Shown: positions 6,235 to 13,516 of the stretch, in pieces | Layout of the letters: each line of letters opens with the position of its first letter | Numbering within the stretch: the first letter of the stretch is position 1 | Source of the DNA: Bacteroidales bacterium | Lineage (GTDB): Bacteria > Bacteroidota > Bacteroidia > Bacteroidales > JAADGE01 | Direction of reading: 5' to 3' | Assembly (NCBI GenBank): GCA_029932445.1 | Contig: JAOZQB010000068.1 | Location: forward strand, 1-13,516 | Length of the DNA: 13,516 bases | Program-made: the position numbers and the translations under genes | Notes under the pieces: generated by a model | Seen by the model: the letters and a program-made list of their open reading frames with translations, nothing else | Told to the model about the DNA's origin: nothing | The model's database searches: none

Positions 6235-7512
6235 ATGACTAGCCACAATAATATATATATTGGCAAATGGTTCTTGCCAGAAGAACCTGATAGGAAAATT
6301 TTTGGCACATTGTCATTTTCAAAAGAAGACAAGCCAGTTTTACTAGTTTTTGAAAAACTTGGAGATTCTACTTCTTTTACATTTGATAATTTTCAACAAA
6401 TTACAGGACATGTGTATAATCAAAACGATAAAAAAGATTATACGATTGAGTTAATCAATGTTATGCAGATTAGCGGTAATTACCATAGTTCCTCGAAATT
6501 CACATATAAAACTAACGAATACCTCTTAGCTAAGGGTTTCCTAAAACCAACTCTATTATTATTCAAGGATATATATCTATCTGCAGATATTTTAAACGAT
6601 TGGATAAAACCTTTTGGAAATATCAAAGAGGAAATGTCTGATAAATCAGAATTTAATTTTAGCATAGAATATACCCAGCCTGCTAGTTTCAAATTATTTG
6701 TGGAAGACAACCTTTCTATCTATTGTTATTTTCGAGGTAGTTACACTTGGAAAATGAACAGGTCTGGAACTGCAATTGAATCTAGGTGGATTAATTTAGA
6801 ATTAAAAAAAGGGGGGGCATTAGATGAATTTCATAAACTTGTAAGTTCTCTTGAAAACCTACTCACACTTCTTTTTAATAATCAAGTCAAATTTACATCC
6901 ACTGAACTAAAAGACACTCAAGACATTACTTATACACACTATTTTGCTGGCAGAAAAGACAACTTTATTACAAATAAGTCATCAAAACAAGGCATAGGTT
7001 TTGATTATTTTAAGAGTAACTCACAAATAATCATTGGTGAATGGATTAAAAAAGAAGAAGAATTAAGACTTCTCGTCAATAACTTTTTTACAGCTTTTGG
7101 CAACAAAACAATGTATCTTGAAAACCGATTTGTCGCGTATCTTTCTCTTTTGGAACAATATCACAAGTTGAGATTCGCAGATTACAACCCTAAAGGAAAA
7201 AAGTATATTGAAATGTATAGGAAAGTAACGTCTAAATTAACGGGAGACCTCCTTTCATGGATCAAAGCAAGATTAGATGATAAAACAGAAATACGTCTAA
7301 AAACAAGGTTATTAGATTTAATTGAAAAGTTTTCTATCCCTATTGATGATGAGGTTCTTGAAAAAATAATCGCTACAAGGAATCATTTTGTACATTTAGA
7401 CAAAGATATTGTTAACGTATTAGGTAAAGATGAATTATACAATATCAATCAAGTTTTAGAGGAAAACATAATAAGAATATTACTAAGAGAAATATCAATA
7501 GATCAGCAATAA
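6235..7512 (+). CDS. ApeA-like anti-phage HEPN RNase
   Basis: The 425-residue protein begins with I-G-K-W-F-L-P-E-E-P and a following G-T-L-S-F segment, the pattern of the ApeA N-terminal domain. Its C-terminal part is helical and contains R382-N-H-F-V-H387, a textbook HEPN Rx4-6H active site. ApeA proteins are single-gene anti-phage systems: the N-terminal domain is thought to sense infection and the HEPN domain to cut RNA, giving abortive infection. The start is uncertain. ATG 6235 places the G-x-W motif near the N-terminus as in relatives. A TTG at 6205 would add ten residues and has an AAGGAGG box only 3 bp upstream, which is too close to be ideal. The gene is preceded by a 173-bp AT-rich gap with only a weak TAAGTTTA (6127-6134) promoter-like site, and is followed by the glycosylase gene after 11 bp. 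Confidence 0.82.
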   Translation: MTSHNNIYIGKWFLPEEPDRKIFGTLSFSKEDKPVLLVFEKLGDSTSFTFDNFQQITGHVYNQNDKKDYTIELINVMQISGNYHSSSKFTYKTNEYLLAKGFLKPTLLLFKDIYLSADILNDWIKPFGNIKEEMSDKSEFNFSIEYTQPASFKLFVEDNLSIYCYFRGSYTWKMNRSGTAIESRWINLELKKGGALDEFHKLVSSLENLLTLLFNNQVKFTSTELKDTQDITYTHYFAGRKDNFITNKSSKQGIGFDYFKSNSQIIIGEWIKKEEELRLLVNNFFTAFGNKTMYLENRFVAYLSLLEQYHKLRFADYNPKGKKYIEMYRKVTSKLTGDLLSWIKARLDDKTEIRLKTRLLDLIEKFSIPIDDEVLEKIIATRNHFVHLDKDIVNVLGKDELYNINQVLEENIIRILLREISIDQQ

Positions 7513-7523
7513 ATTATTAAGAA

Positions 7524-8348
7524 ATGTCAGAAATTATAAGAAATCGAATTATACGTCCTTCTACAAGGCTAGAAAGATCAAAAAGTTATAAGATTGATAC
7601 AAAAAATGTATCATCAAGTGATAAGCTTATTGTTAACATTAATCATGAATCCAAATCGTTTAAAGAAACCTACACTTTTTCTGGAGCCGATATAAGTTAT
7701 AAAGACAGTATTAGTTTTAGGGTAGTTGATTATGGCGATCGTATTGATATAAGTTGGAGTGGTGCTAATCCTGTTTCTAAGTCACCTACGAAATCTTTAG
7801 TTTCGAGGGTAAAGTTGAGAACAAAGAAAAATGTATTAAAGAAGGAGATTAAGGTTAGCGATCTTAAGATGTTCAGCCTTGAACCTATTGCTAATTATGA
7901 TTCGAAGGTGCTGATTTGTGGCACAATGCCGGGCGAAGACTTATTACGAAAGCAACAGTATTATGCTCATTCAAGAAACTTATTTTGGAAATTACTTGGT
8001 GGTGTGATTGGTAAAGATTTCCCACATGATTATAATGATAAAAAGCAACTTCTTTTAAATAATGGCATCGCCCTTTGGGATGTTTGCTACTCCTGTGTTA
8101 GGGAAGGTAGCCTGGATTCCAATATTATGGATGAAGCCCCCAATGATCTAAGCGGATTTATTGAAACACACCCTAACATAAAGGCCATTGCTTTTAATGG
8201 CCAAAAGGCCGCAAAATTATTCGCCAAATATTTTGGTAGTATTGTAAATGTAAGGGTTATGGTCCTTCCATCAACAAGCCCTGCTAATGCTGGCGTTTCA
8301 ATGGAAGAGAAGGTTAAGCAGTGGGGAAAAGTTAAGCAGTATTTTTAG
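7524..8348 (+). CDS. Hypoxanthine/uracil-DNA glycosylase (UDG superfamily, family-6 HDG-like) with N-terminal extension
   Basis: Residues about 126-274 form a DNA-deoxyinosine glycosylase domain. Motif 1 is G133-T-M-P-G137, followed by Q-Y-Y-A-H-S-R-N152-L-F-W. The middle shows A-L-W-D-V and R-E-G-S-L-D-S, then N-G-Q-K-A and the closing L248-P-S-T-S-P-A-N255 loop. Enzymes of this group remove deaminated bases such as hypoxanthine from DNA and leave an abasic site. All recognisable motifs are present, so the enzyme looks active. Stand-alone homologues are about 160-170 residues, so the first ~125 residues here are an extra domain; it looks rich in beta strands with alternating hydrophobic and charged residues and I do not recognise it. 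It sits 11 bp after the ApeA-like gene and 32 bp before the next, probably in one operon. A house-keeping repair role is possible, but the setting suggests action on phage DNA or modified bases. Confidence 0.85.
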   Translation: MSEIIRNRIIRPSTRLERSKSYKIDTKNVSSSDKLIVNINHESKSFKETYTFSGADISYKDSISFRVVDYGDRIDISWSGANPVSKSPTKSLVSRVKLRTKKNVLKKEIKVSDLKMFSLEPIANYDSKVLICGTMPGEDLLRKQQYYAHSRNLFWKLLGGVIGKDFPHDYNDKKQLLLNNGIALWDVCYSCVREGSLDSNIMDEAPNDLSGFIETHPNIKAIAFNGQKAAKLFAKYFGSIVNVRVMVLPSTSPANAGVSMEEKVKQWGKVKQYF

Positions 8349-8380
8349 TAAAAAAATAAGATTATCAAAATTGAAATCAT

Positions 8381-9985
8381 ATGACTACTAAAGTAATCGA
8401 CAAGAATGAGGCCCGTGTCCCTTTTTTTGGTGATAAGATGTCCTTTGTTACTGGACTTGACCCTCTTGGGCTACAGAATCCATCAATACAGGCATATTCT
8501 CATTTATTGCCAGGTCTAAATAACGTAACAAGCAGGATTAGGAATTATAGTTTTTATTGCTGGTTGCTTAGCGAGTATGCAAAGGCTATTGAAAGTACAG
8601 ATCCAAAAGAACAAAAAAAATTCATAAGAAGATCTGAATACCTTATTGCACTGTTATCTGAACATATGGAAATATTAGGTATTTCTGGCGTCCAGTATGC
8701 AAGGAATAGGTTTAAGGAAGGCCTAGATGAGTTTGACCTGGAAAAAGGAACCTACAATAATGATGGTTCTACAATAAATACTTACTGGCAATATAGTTTC
8801 GGTATTTTTGGACAGTATTATATTGGTTCTTTAAGGCAAGTAGGCTTGATTGAACAACCAGTAAATAGCAAAGGAGAATCTTTAGAGATTTATCGAAGAA
8901 CCTCCAGAAGAAAAGGATTGATGGTTTCTGGAGAGGATTTAGCATCAGCCTTTGACACAAACCTTGACCATTCTCACAAGACCCTCTTTTTGGATTGTAT
9001 TGCTAAAGGGAAAGTTACTGTCGATCAATTAGAGAAGTTGGCAATTAGTTTTAACTTGACAGAATTAGAAAATAATAATACTGAAACAGATTTATTGATT
9101 AATCTTTTGCTGGATATAGATGAACCTGGAACTATTTCTGAAGAGACTGCCTCGATGAGGAAAGAGACGATAATCCATTTTCTGAGGTTTATAGATCAAA
9201 ACAAGATTGATTTTAACATACGTGCATTTACAAGAGTTGCTTACGATTCAAAAGGTGTTTATAACAATGAAATTGACTATTGCTGGAGTGGGTGGTATTA
9301 TTACCAATTTAATGAGTTTTATCAATATGCATCTACTGCCATTTTTCATGGATGCCTCGACTATTTGTATGAACTAAAAGGACCTGGCTGGATGTCTTTA
9401 CAGGAATTGATATCTGAAAGTACCAATGCAATTCTCAATTTATTGGCAAAGATGAAAATAGTTGCTTCCAGAGATGATTCAATCAAAGCGGTTGTTGATC
9501 AAATTTATTCTGATGAACAACAATTATACAATGTGATAAGCAAAAGTAAAAAAGTAGAAAGGATGGCAAATGGATTTTTAATGATTTGGAAACTGTACCC
9601 TAAGAATAAAGACCATCTCAACTTTCTCAGGGAATACACAAATGAAAATGACATTATTAATCATAGTGATGTTGTGAGTTACTATCAAAAATACGGTAAT
9701 ATTGAAAAAAGTAGTATAAGTGAATTTATTTCATATTTTTTTAGACATCAGATAATCAACAGACACCAATATGTAGCATACCGCAAAATGGGAGGTGGCT
9801 CACAGTCAACCCAAAAGTTTATTATCGAGGATATTCATATCAGAAGGATTGGAAACTATGAACCATCTTATACTGGTCCACGTTTAGGAAGTTTGTTAAA
9901 TTTTCTGAAAGATTTAAACTTAGTAACAGAATTAAATAAATTATCAACTACAGGGAGCCTGTTGCTTAAGGAAATTGAATCATGA
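8381..9985 (+). CDS. Conserved-looking hypothetical protein, 534 aa, partner of the PLD protein
   Basis: I do not recognise the family. The N-terminal segment has a memorable run, G-L-D-P-L-G-L-Q-N, then Y-S-H-L-L-P-G-L-N-N-V-T and R-I-R-N-Y-S-F-Y-C-W-L-L. The middle (about 300-325) is rich in Trp and Tyr. The C-terminus has M-G-G-G-S-Q-S-T-Q, R-R-I-G-N-Y and T-G-P-R-L-G-S-L-L-N-F-L. There is no Walker A motif, no signal peptide and no clear membrane helix; it reads as a soluble, mostly helical protein. Its stop overlaps the start of the PLD gene by 4 bp (ATGA), which argues for a shared complex or a fixed ratio with the PLD protein. The start at 8381 is the first ATG and gives a sensible 32-bp gap to the glycosylase gene. 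A scaffold, sensor or specificity role for the nuclease is a guess. Confidence 0.8.
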   Translation: MTTKVIDKNEARVPFFGDKMSFVTGLDPLGLQNPSIQAYSHLLPGLNNVTSRIRNYSFYCWLLSEYAKAIESTDPKEQKKFIRRSEYLIALLSEHMEILGISGVQYARNRFKEGLDEFDLEKGTYNNDGSTINTYWQYSFGIFGQYYIGSLRQVGLIEQPVNSKGESLEIYRRTSRRKGLMVSGEDLASAFDTNLDHSHKTLFLDCIAKGKVTVDQLEKLAISFNLTELENNNTETDLLINLLLDIDEPGTISEETASMRKETIIHFLRFIDQNKIDFNIRAFTRVAYDSKGVYNNEIDYCWSGWYYYQFNEFYQYASTAIFHGCLDYLYELKGPGWMSLQELISESTNAILNLLAKMKIVASRDDSIKAVVDQIYSDEQQLYNVISKSKKVERMANGFLMIWKLYPKNKDHLNFLREYTNENDIINHSDVVSYYQKYGNIEKSSISEFISYFFRHQIINRHQYVAYRKMGGGSQSTQKFIIEDIHIRRIGNYEPSYTGPRLGSLLNFLKDLNLVTELNKLSTTGSLLLKEIES

Positions 9986-12900
9986 AGATCGAACGGCAGA
10001 ACATATTAGATCTTATTGGCAAAAACAGAAAGAAGTACGCCTCATGCATAATTACATGTTACACTTTCGATTTCACTTTTTTTGAAGAGCGGGTAATGTC
10101 AATACTTGGTTCTTCCAACATCAAAAATGTAAACATATTCTTAGATGGAAAATATTTAGATCACTACCTTGAAAGTGCAAGCGGAAATGAATTCAAGACA
10201 CACAAAACCTACAGCCTAAACCCTATCTATAGTTCCGGCGTTTTTCATCCCAAGATAATGCTGCTTACAGGTCCCAAACATGGTTTGTTAATCATTGGTT
10301 CTGGAAATGTAACAACCTCTGGGCTCAGTACAAATGATGAAATATGGGGCGCATTTCACCTAAATTCGGAGGATAGCAAAAACGCTCCTTTGTTTGCTAC
10401 AGTTTGGAGATACTTACAGCAATATACCCAGAAGGCAAATGGGTTTAATTTACACAAAATTAACTGGGTGACAAAATATGCCCCATGGTTAGTAGATATT
10501 GACTCATTAGCTACCAATGGCTTTATTCCAATTCAAAAAGGAACAGAACTGAAGTTCATAGGAAATAACAGCCAGGTAAATCACTTTCAAGAACTTATTA
10601 AGTCTTTGCCTGCCAAAAGAGTTAGTAAGTTAACCATCATATCTCCATATTTCGATGAAAAAGGAAAGGTTTTGGAGCAACTACATAACAGCTTCAAGAT
10701 CGAGAAGATTACTTGTATTACAGATGCTGAATTTGGTCTTTTGCCAATAAAACTTAATGAAAAACTTACTAAAGTAATCCCATTCTACGATTGGAAATAT
10801 TGTATAAAAAGTTTTGATGATTGTTACAATAGATTACATGCGAAGATTTTCCACTTTGAATATACAGATGGATGGGAGTATTTATTGATAGGAAGTGCAA
10901 ATGCTACAATCAATGCATTTGGATCAGAGACATCTCCAGCTAAGAATGCTGAAGCAGGGCTGCTGCTTCGAAGAAAAAACCAATCCACATTCTTAAATGA
11001 TTTAGGAATTAAACTAAAAAAAGCAGGGAAGATTGATTTAAAGTCTATTACTCGGAATAAAAATAACATTGGCGATAGCCAGTTTTTGCAAAAAGTTTCA
11101 AAAAGAATAATTTATACTGAGATAAATGGGAATAAGCTTACTGCAAAACTACTGGAAGCTTTGTCCGAAGGGTGTGAACTAAATCTATTAAATAATGAAG
11201 GAGAAATACTAGAAACTCAGTCAATAAATATTACAAATCAAGAATTAATAGTTGTAATAAAACGACCTGAGGAGGCATACAAGATATATTTATCCATTAA
11301 TAATGTCAGGGTTTCTAATTACAGTCTCATTCACAACATTGCCTATCAGTCAAAATGTAATCCCGATCCAGTAAATGCTGATCTAGGTCACTTAATTGAG
11401 ACATTCAACAACGATCCTGAACAGGATAAATTTATCGAACTCTTAAAATACGTGGACTATAACTGGGCTGATGAAGATTTTGAAGAAGACAATACTAAGT
11501 CGGCAAGGAAATTTGTGTTCACGAATAAAACAGCAAATCCAAAGAAAAAGTATGAAAAAATTACCGAAGAAGAATTCAATGAGTTGAAAACAATTTCATC
11601 TACGGCGGTTGAACATTTAAGACATCCAAGTATTCAGATTGCTGATTTATTGAATGCGATTTCGAGGGGTCTGATTACTTCAGACTTAAGTATCCAAGAA
11701 AACCCGGAGGAAGCACTTGGCAGTATGATTGAGGAAGAGCAAATTGGTTTTGGTGAAGAAGTTACTCATAAATTAAATTACCGTATAAGAGGCGCTCAGG
11801 AAAAAAGGGCTATTGAAAAACACATTAGCAGGGTAACCAATTTCTACCAAAACCAACTTAATAATTTTAATATATCAAGGACATACACTGATGCCCCTAA
11901 ACGGCCTTTACATTTGAAAGAGTTATCTAACCTATCCGTTGCACTTGATCTCATATTTTTCTTTTTTGGAGAGAAATACCCTTATAATCATACTAAATTC
12001 ATGATCAATATGAATGAGTTTAGATTTATAGAAAAATTATTAAATAGTTTCGATAATAAGTCATTAGATTCTATCAAAAAATTCGTAAGTTTATATTCAA
12101 TCGAAGTACCTGATATTAATGAAAAGGTGATATCTGAAACTGATACTAAAAGACTTATATTAAGCAGTTTGAAGGATCATCCCCATGATGCATTAATCGA
12201 TTATATTAGGCATTTCGAGAAACGTTATAAACTCGAACGATTAGATGAAGAGGAAAAGAAAACAAATATTGTTACTTACGAGATTAACAGTGCCGGATTT
12301 GAGAAATTCGAGGAAGAATTTAAAAGTATTGATAATACACTTTTGATCCATCAGGATGAATATTCAATTAATACATATTTTGAAAACTTTATACAAGAAG
12401 GTGTATACAACTCATATGATGGGTATGGACTAAAATCAGACTTAATAGAGATGTTGGGTAGTTTTTTAATATGTGCAAATTCATCTGCGGGTTTCAATAG
12501 ATATGATTATGATTTGCTCAACGGTAAAATTAACTCATTGCGGAAAACAATATTCGAATTGGGAACATTTCTTTGTCTAAATATTAATTGGAGTGGAAAA
12601 GAGTCTATTACTCAAAAGTTATTACTTCTTGACTTATTACACTTTGTATACCCAGAACCAATTCAAAATCAGGATATCGAAAAAATAAAGAAAATTCTTT
12701 CTGACTATTTTGATAAGTCCAAACAAAAAAGCTATAAATACAAAACAAACGTGCAGTATTATCTTAATGAGTTGTTACCCTATTACCTAAAATGGAATAA
12801 CACTTTTTTTTCAGATAAGAGATCAGATATAATAAAAGATAAATCAAATGCATTGTTGGGAAAGATTGTTTTCATAAGTAAAATAGGTTTTGCTTTATTT

Positions 12901-13017
12901 AGAGGTTGGGGTAGTGATACTGTAACTCTTGAAAAACCAGGATTTGAGTGGAATGATGAAGTTGAGGGAAATGTACTCAGGATAAAACATCCTAAGTCTA
13001 AAATTGTAATCTACTAG
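9982..13017 (+). CDS. Two-HKD phospholipase D-like nuclease-domain protein with large unknown C-terminus
   Basis: The 1011-residue protein starts with a phospholipase D fold (about 1-350) that carries two catalytic half-sites. The first is H89-P-K91 with G106-S-G-N109 and E120. The second is H286-A-K288 with G304-S-A-N307 and E324 in N-A-E-A-G. Both have the full HxK...GSxN pattern, so the active site should be complete. PLD-fold enzymes of this kind in defence islands are usually nucleases. Residues about 350-1011 match nothing I know; they look helical and charged and show no Walker A or helicase motifs, so no built-in ATP motor is visible. The gene overlaps the 534-aa gene by 4 bp and is followed after 2 bp by the second hsdR, so it may share a transcript with both. 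Nuclease activity is inferred from the motifs; the substrate is unknown. Confidence 0.85.
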   Translation: MKIERQNILDLIGKNRKKYASCIITCYTFDFTFFEERVMSILGSSNIKNVNIFLDGKYLDHYLESASGNEFKTHKTYSLNPIYSSGVFHPKIMLLTGPKHGLLIIGSGNVTTSGLSTNDEIWGAFHLNSEDSKNAPLFATVWRYLQQYTQKANGFNLHKINWVTKYAPWLVDIDSLATNGFIPIQKGTELKFIGNNSQVNHFQELIKSLPAKRVSKLTIISPYFDEKGKVLEQLHNSFKIEKITCITDAEFGLLPIKLNEKLTKVIPFYDWKYCIKSFDDCYNRLHAKIFHFEYTDGWEYLLIGSANATINAFGSETSPAKNAEAGLLLRRKNQSTFLNDLGIKLKKAGKIDLKSITRNKNNIGDSQFLQKVSKRIIYTEINGNKLTAKLLEALSEGCELNLLNNEGEILETQSINITNQELIVVIKRPEEAYKIYLSINNVRVSNYSLIHNIAYQSKCNPDPVNADLGHLIETFNNDPEQDKFIELLKYVDYNWADEDFEEDNTKSARKFVFTNKTANPKKKYEKITEEEFNELKTISSTAVEHLRHPSIQIADLLNAISRGLITSDLSIQENPEEALGSMIEEEQIGFGEEVTHKLNYRIRGAQEKRAIEKHISRVTNFYQNQLNNFNISRTYTDAPKRPLHLKELSNLSVALDLIFFFFGEKYPYNHTKFMINMNEFRFIEKLLNSFDNKSLDSIKKFVSLYSIEVPDINEKVISETDTKRLILSSLKDHPHDALIDYIRHFEKRYKLERLDEEEKKTNIVTYEINSAGFEKFEEEFKSIDNTLLIHQDEYSINTYFENFIQEGVYNSYDGYGLKSDLIEMLGSFLICANSSAGFNRYDYDLLNGKINSLRKTIFELGTFLCLNINWSGKESITQKLLLLDLLHFVYPEPIQNQDIEKIKKILSDYFDKSKQKSYKYKTNVQYYLNELLPYYLKWNNTFFSDKRSDIIKDKSNALLGKIVFISKIGFALFRGWGSDTVTLEKPGFEWNDEVEGNVLRIKHPKSKIVIY

Positions 13018-13019
13018 AA

Positions 13020-13496
13020 ATGACCAAAATAACCGAAAACGACGTAGAATTATTTGCCATTGAGTTACTGGAAAACTTAGGCTATAGTTATGTTTATGCT
13101 CCTAACATAGCACCTGATGGGATTAACCCACAAAGATCTTCATACGAAGAAGTATTGCTATTGGACAGTCTGAATGTTGCAATAAATAGAATAAATCCTA
13201 AAATTCCAGCAACAGCCAGAAATGAGGCTATTAAGGAAATTCAACGCATTGCCTCACCTGAACTAATTAGTAATAACGAAAGTTTTCACCGCTTACTTAC
13301 GGAGGGGATTAATGTAAGTTATCAAAAAGGGGGTAACCAAAGAGGGGATCTCGTATGGTTAATTGATTTTGAAAATCTTGAAAATAATGAATTTGTTGTC
13401 GCAAATCAGTTTACTGTAATTGAAAATGGAGTTAACAAACGGCCTGATTTAATACTTTTTGTCACTAGCCTCCGAAAGTTTCTGAGAAATCAATAA
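13020..13496 (+). pseudogene. hsdR: Second type I restriction subunit hsdR, N-terminal part with premature stop
   Basis: The 158 visible codons match the N-terminal nuclease region of HsdR: M-T-K-I-T-E-N, Y-A-P-N-I-A-P-D-G, S-Y-E-E-V-L-L, G-D-L-V-W-L-I-D-F and K-R-P-D143-L-I-L-F-V. In HsdR this Asp is the first catalytic residue of the PD-(D/E)XK site, and it is normally followed within about 15 residues by N-G-L-P-L-V-V-I-E-L-K-N, which supplies Glu and Lys. Here similarity ends at or just after F-V (about 13463), the frame continues as unrelated residues and meets TAA at 13494. Full HsdR is around 1000 residues with helicase motor domains; none can follow in this frame. Either a second insertion or rearrangement cut the gene at about 13464, or there is an assembly or sequencing error at the contig end. 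The last 50 bases match no coding pattern I recognise. Confidence 0.8.
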
Positions 13497-13516
13497 AAAC
13501 ATGCTCTAACCCCAGT

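Noticed and set aside
9744..9769. R-H-Q-I-I-N-R-H in the 534-aa protein as a HEPN Rx4-6H site
   Set aside because: Spacing is at the upper limit, and the surrounding sequence lacks the polar residue right after Arg in the usual helical frame (R-N/H/D then H) with confidence; one motif hit in a 534-residue protein is weak.
1691..12000. Minus-strand ORFs of 63-81 codons scattered across the window (for example 1691-1912, 2720-2953, 10824-11069)
   Set aside because: Each lies opposite a well-supported plus-strand gene and shows no family features; they are shadows.
1..13516. tRNA, rRNA, strong intrinsic terminators, transposase or integrase genes
   Set aside because: None was seen. Gaps are all shorter than 180 bp, AT-rich, and without GC-rich hairpins followed by T runs.

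Overview
The window is AT-rich and reads entirely on the plus strand. It looks like a Bacteroidota (Bacteroidetes-type) chromosome or contig. The evidence is the protein families (RhuM, ORF6N and GxxExxY proteins inside a type I restriction-modification locus, and a SatD/DUF3307 pair), A-rich leaders with few Shine-Dalgarno sites, and TTTG-N20/21-TAnnTTTG promoters of the Bacteroidetes primary sigma type. The species cannot be named from this alone.

Left block (1-4218): a type I restriction-modification locus loaded with cargo. It starts with the C-terminus of HsdM (cut by the window edge). RhuM-family and ORF6N/PLD-like genes follow, then the specificity subunit hsdS. The first four genes overlap by the same kind of 8-bp junction, ATGAGTRA, three times. 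Next come a GxxExxY gene bracketed by an imperfect ~50-bp direct repeat and a 17-codon ORF (4165-4218) that matches the first codons of hsdR and then stops.

Middle block (about 4210-13019): about 8.8 kb of accessory cargo sitting between this hsdR stub and a second hsdR start at 13020. It holds a DUF413 (MaoP-like) gene. A SatD/DUF3307 pair follows, preceded by three TATCGG-N8-CCGATA palindromes with an exact 28-bp period interleaved with two promoters. Then comes a tight run of four genes: an ApeA-like HEPN RNase, a family-6-type hypoxanthine/uracil-DNA glycosylase with an extra N-terminal domain, a 534-aa protein of unknown family, and a 1011-aa protein with a two-HKD phospholipase-D nuclease domain and a large unknown C-terminus.

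Right edge (13020-13516): the N-terminus of a second hsdR begins 2 bp after the PLD gene. It stops after 158 codons, after the first catalytic Asp of the PD-(D/E)XK nuclease but before the ExK pair. Unless the contig is in error, this hsdR is broken.

Reading: an anti-phage island was built in the hsdS-hsdR slot of a type I R-M system. ApeA is a known type of abortive-infection RNase. The glycosylase + unknown + PLD nuclease run is the best candidate here for an undescribed system: base excision would make abasic sites and the PLD enzyme would process DNA. SatD resembles a class III nucleotide cyclase by motif order and is paired with a polytopic membrane protein, a layout that recalls Pycsar. 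Both functional proposals are inference.
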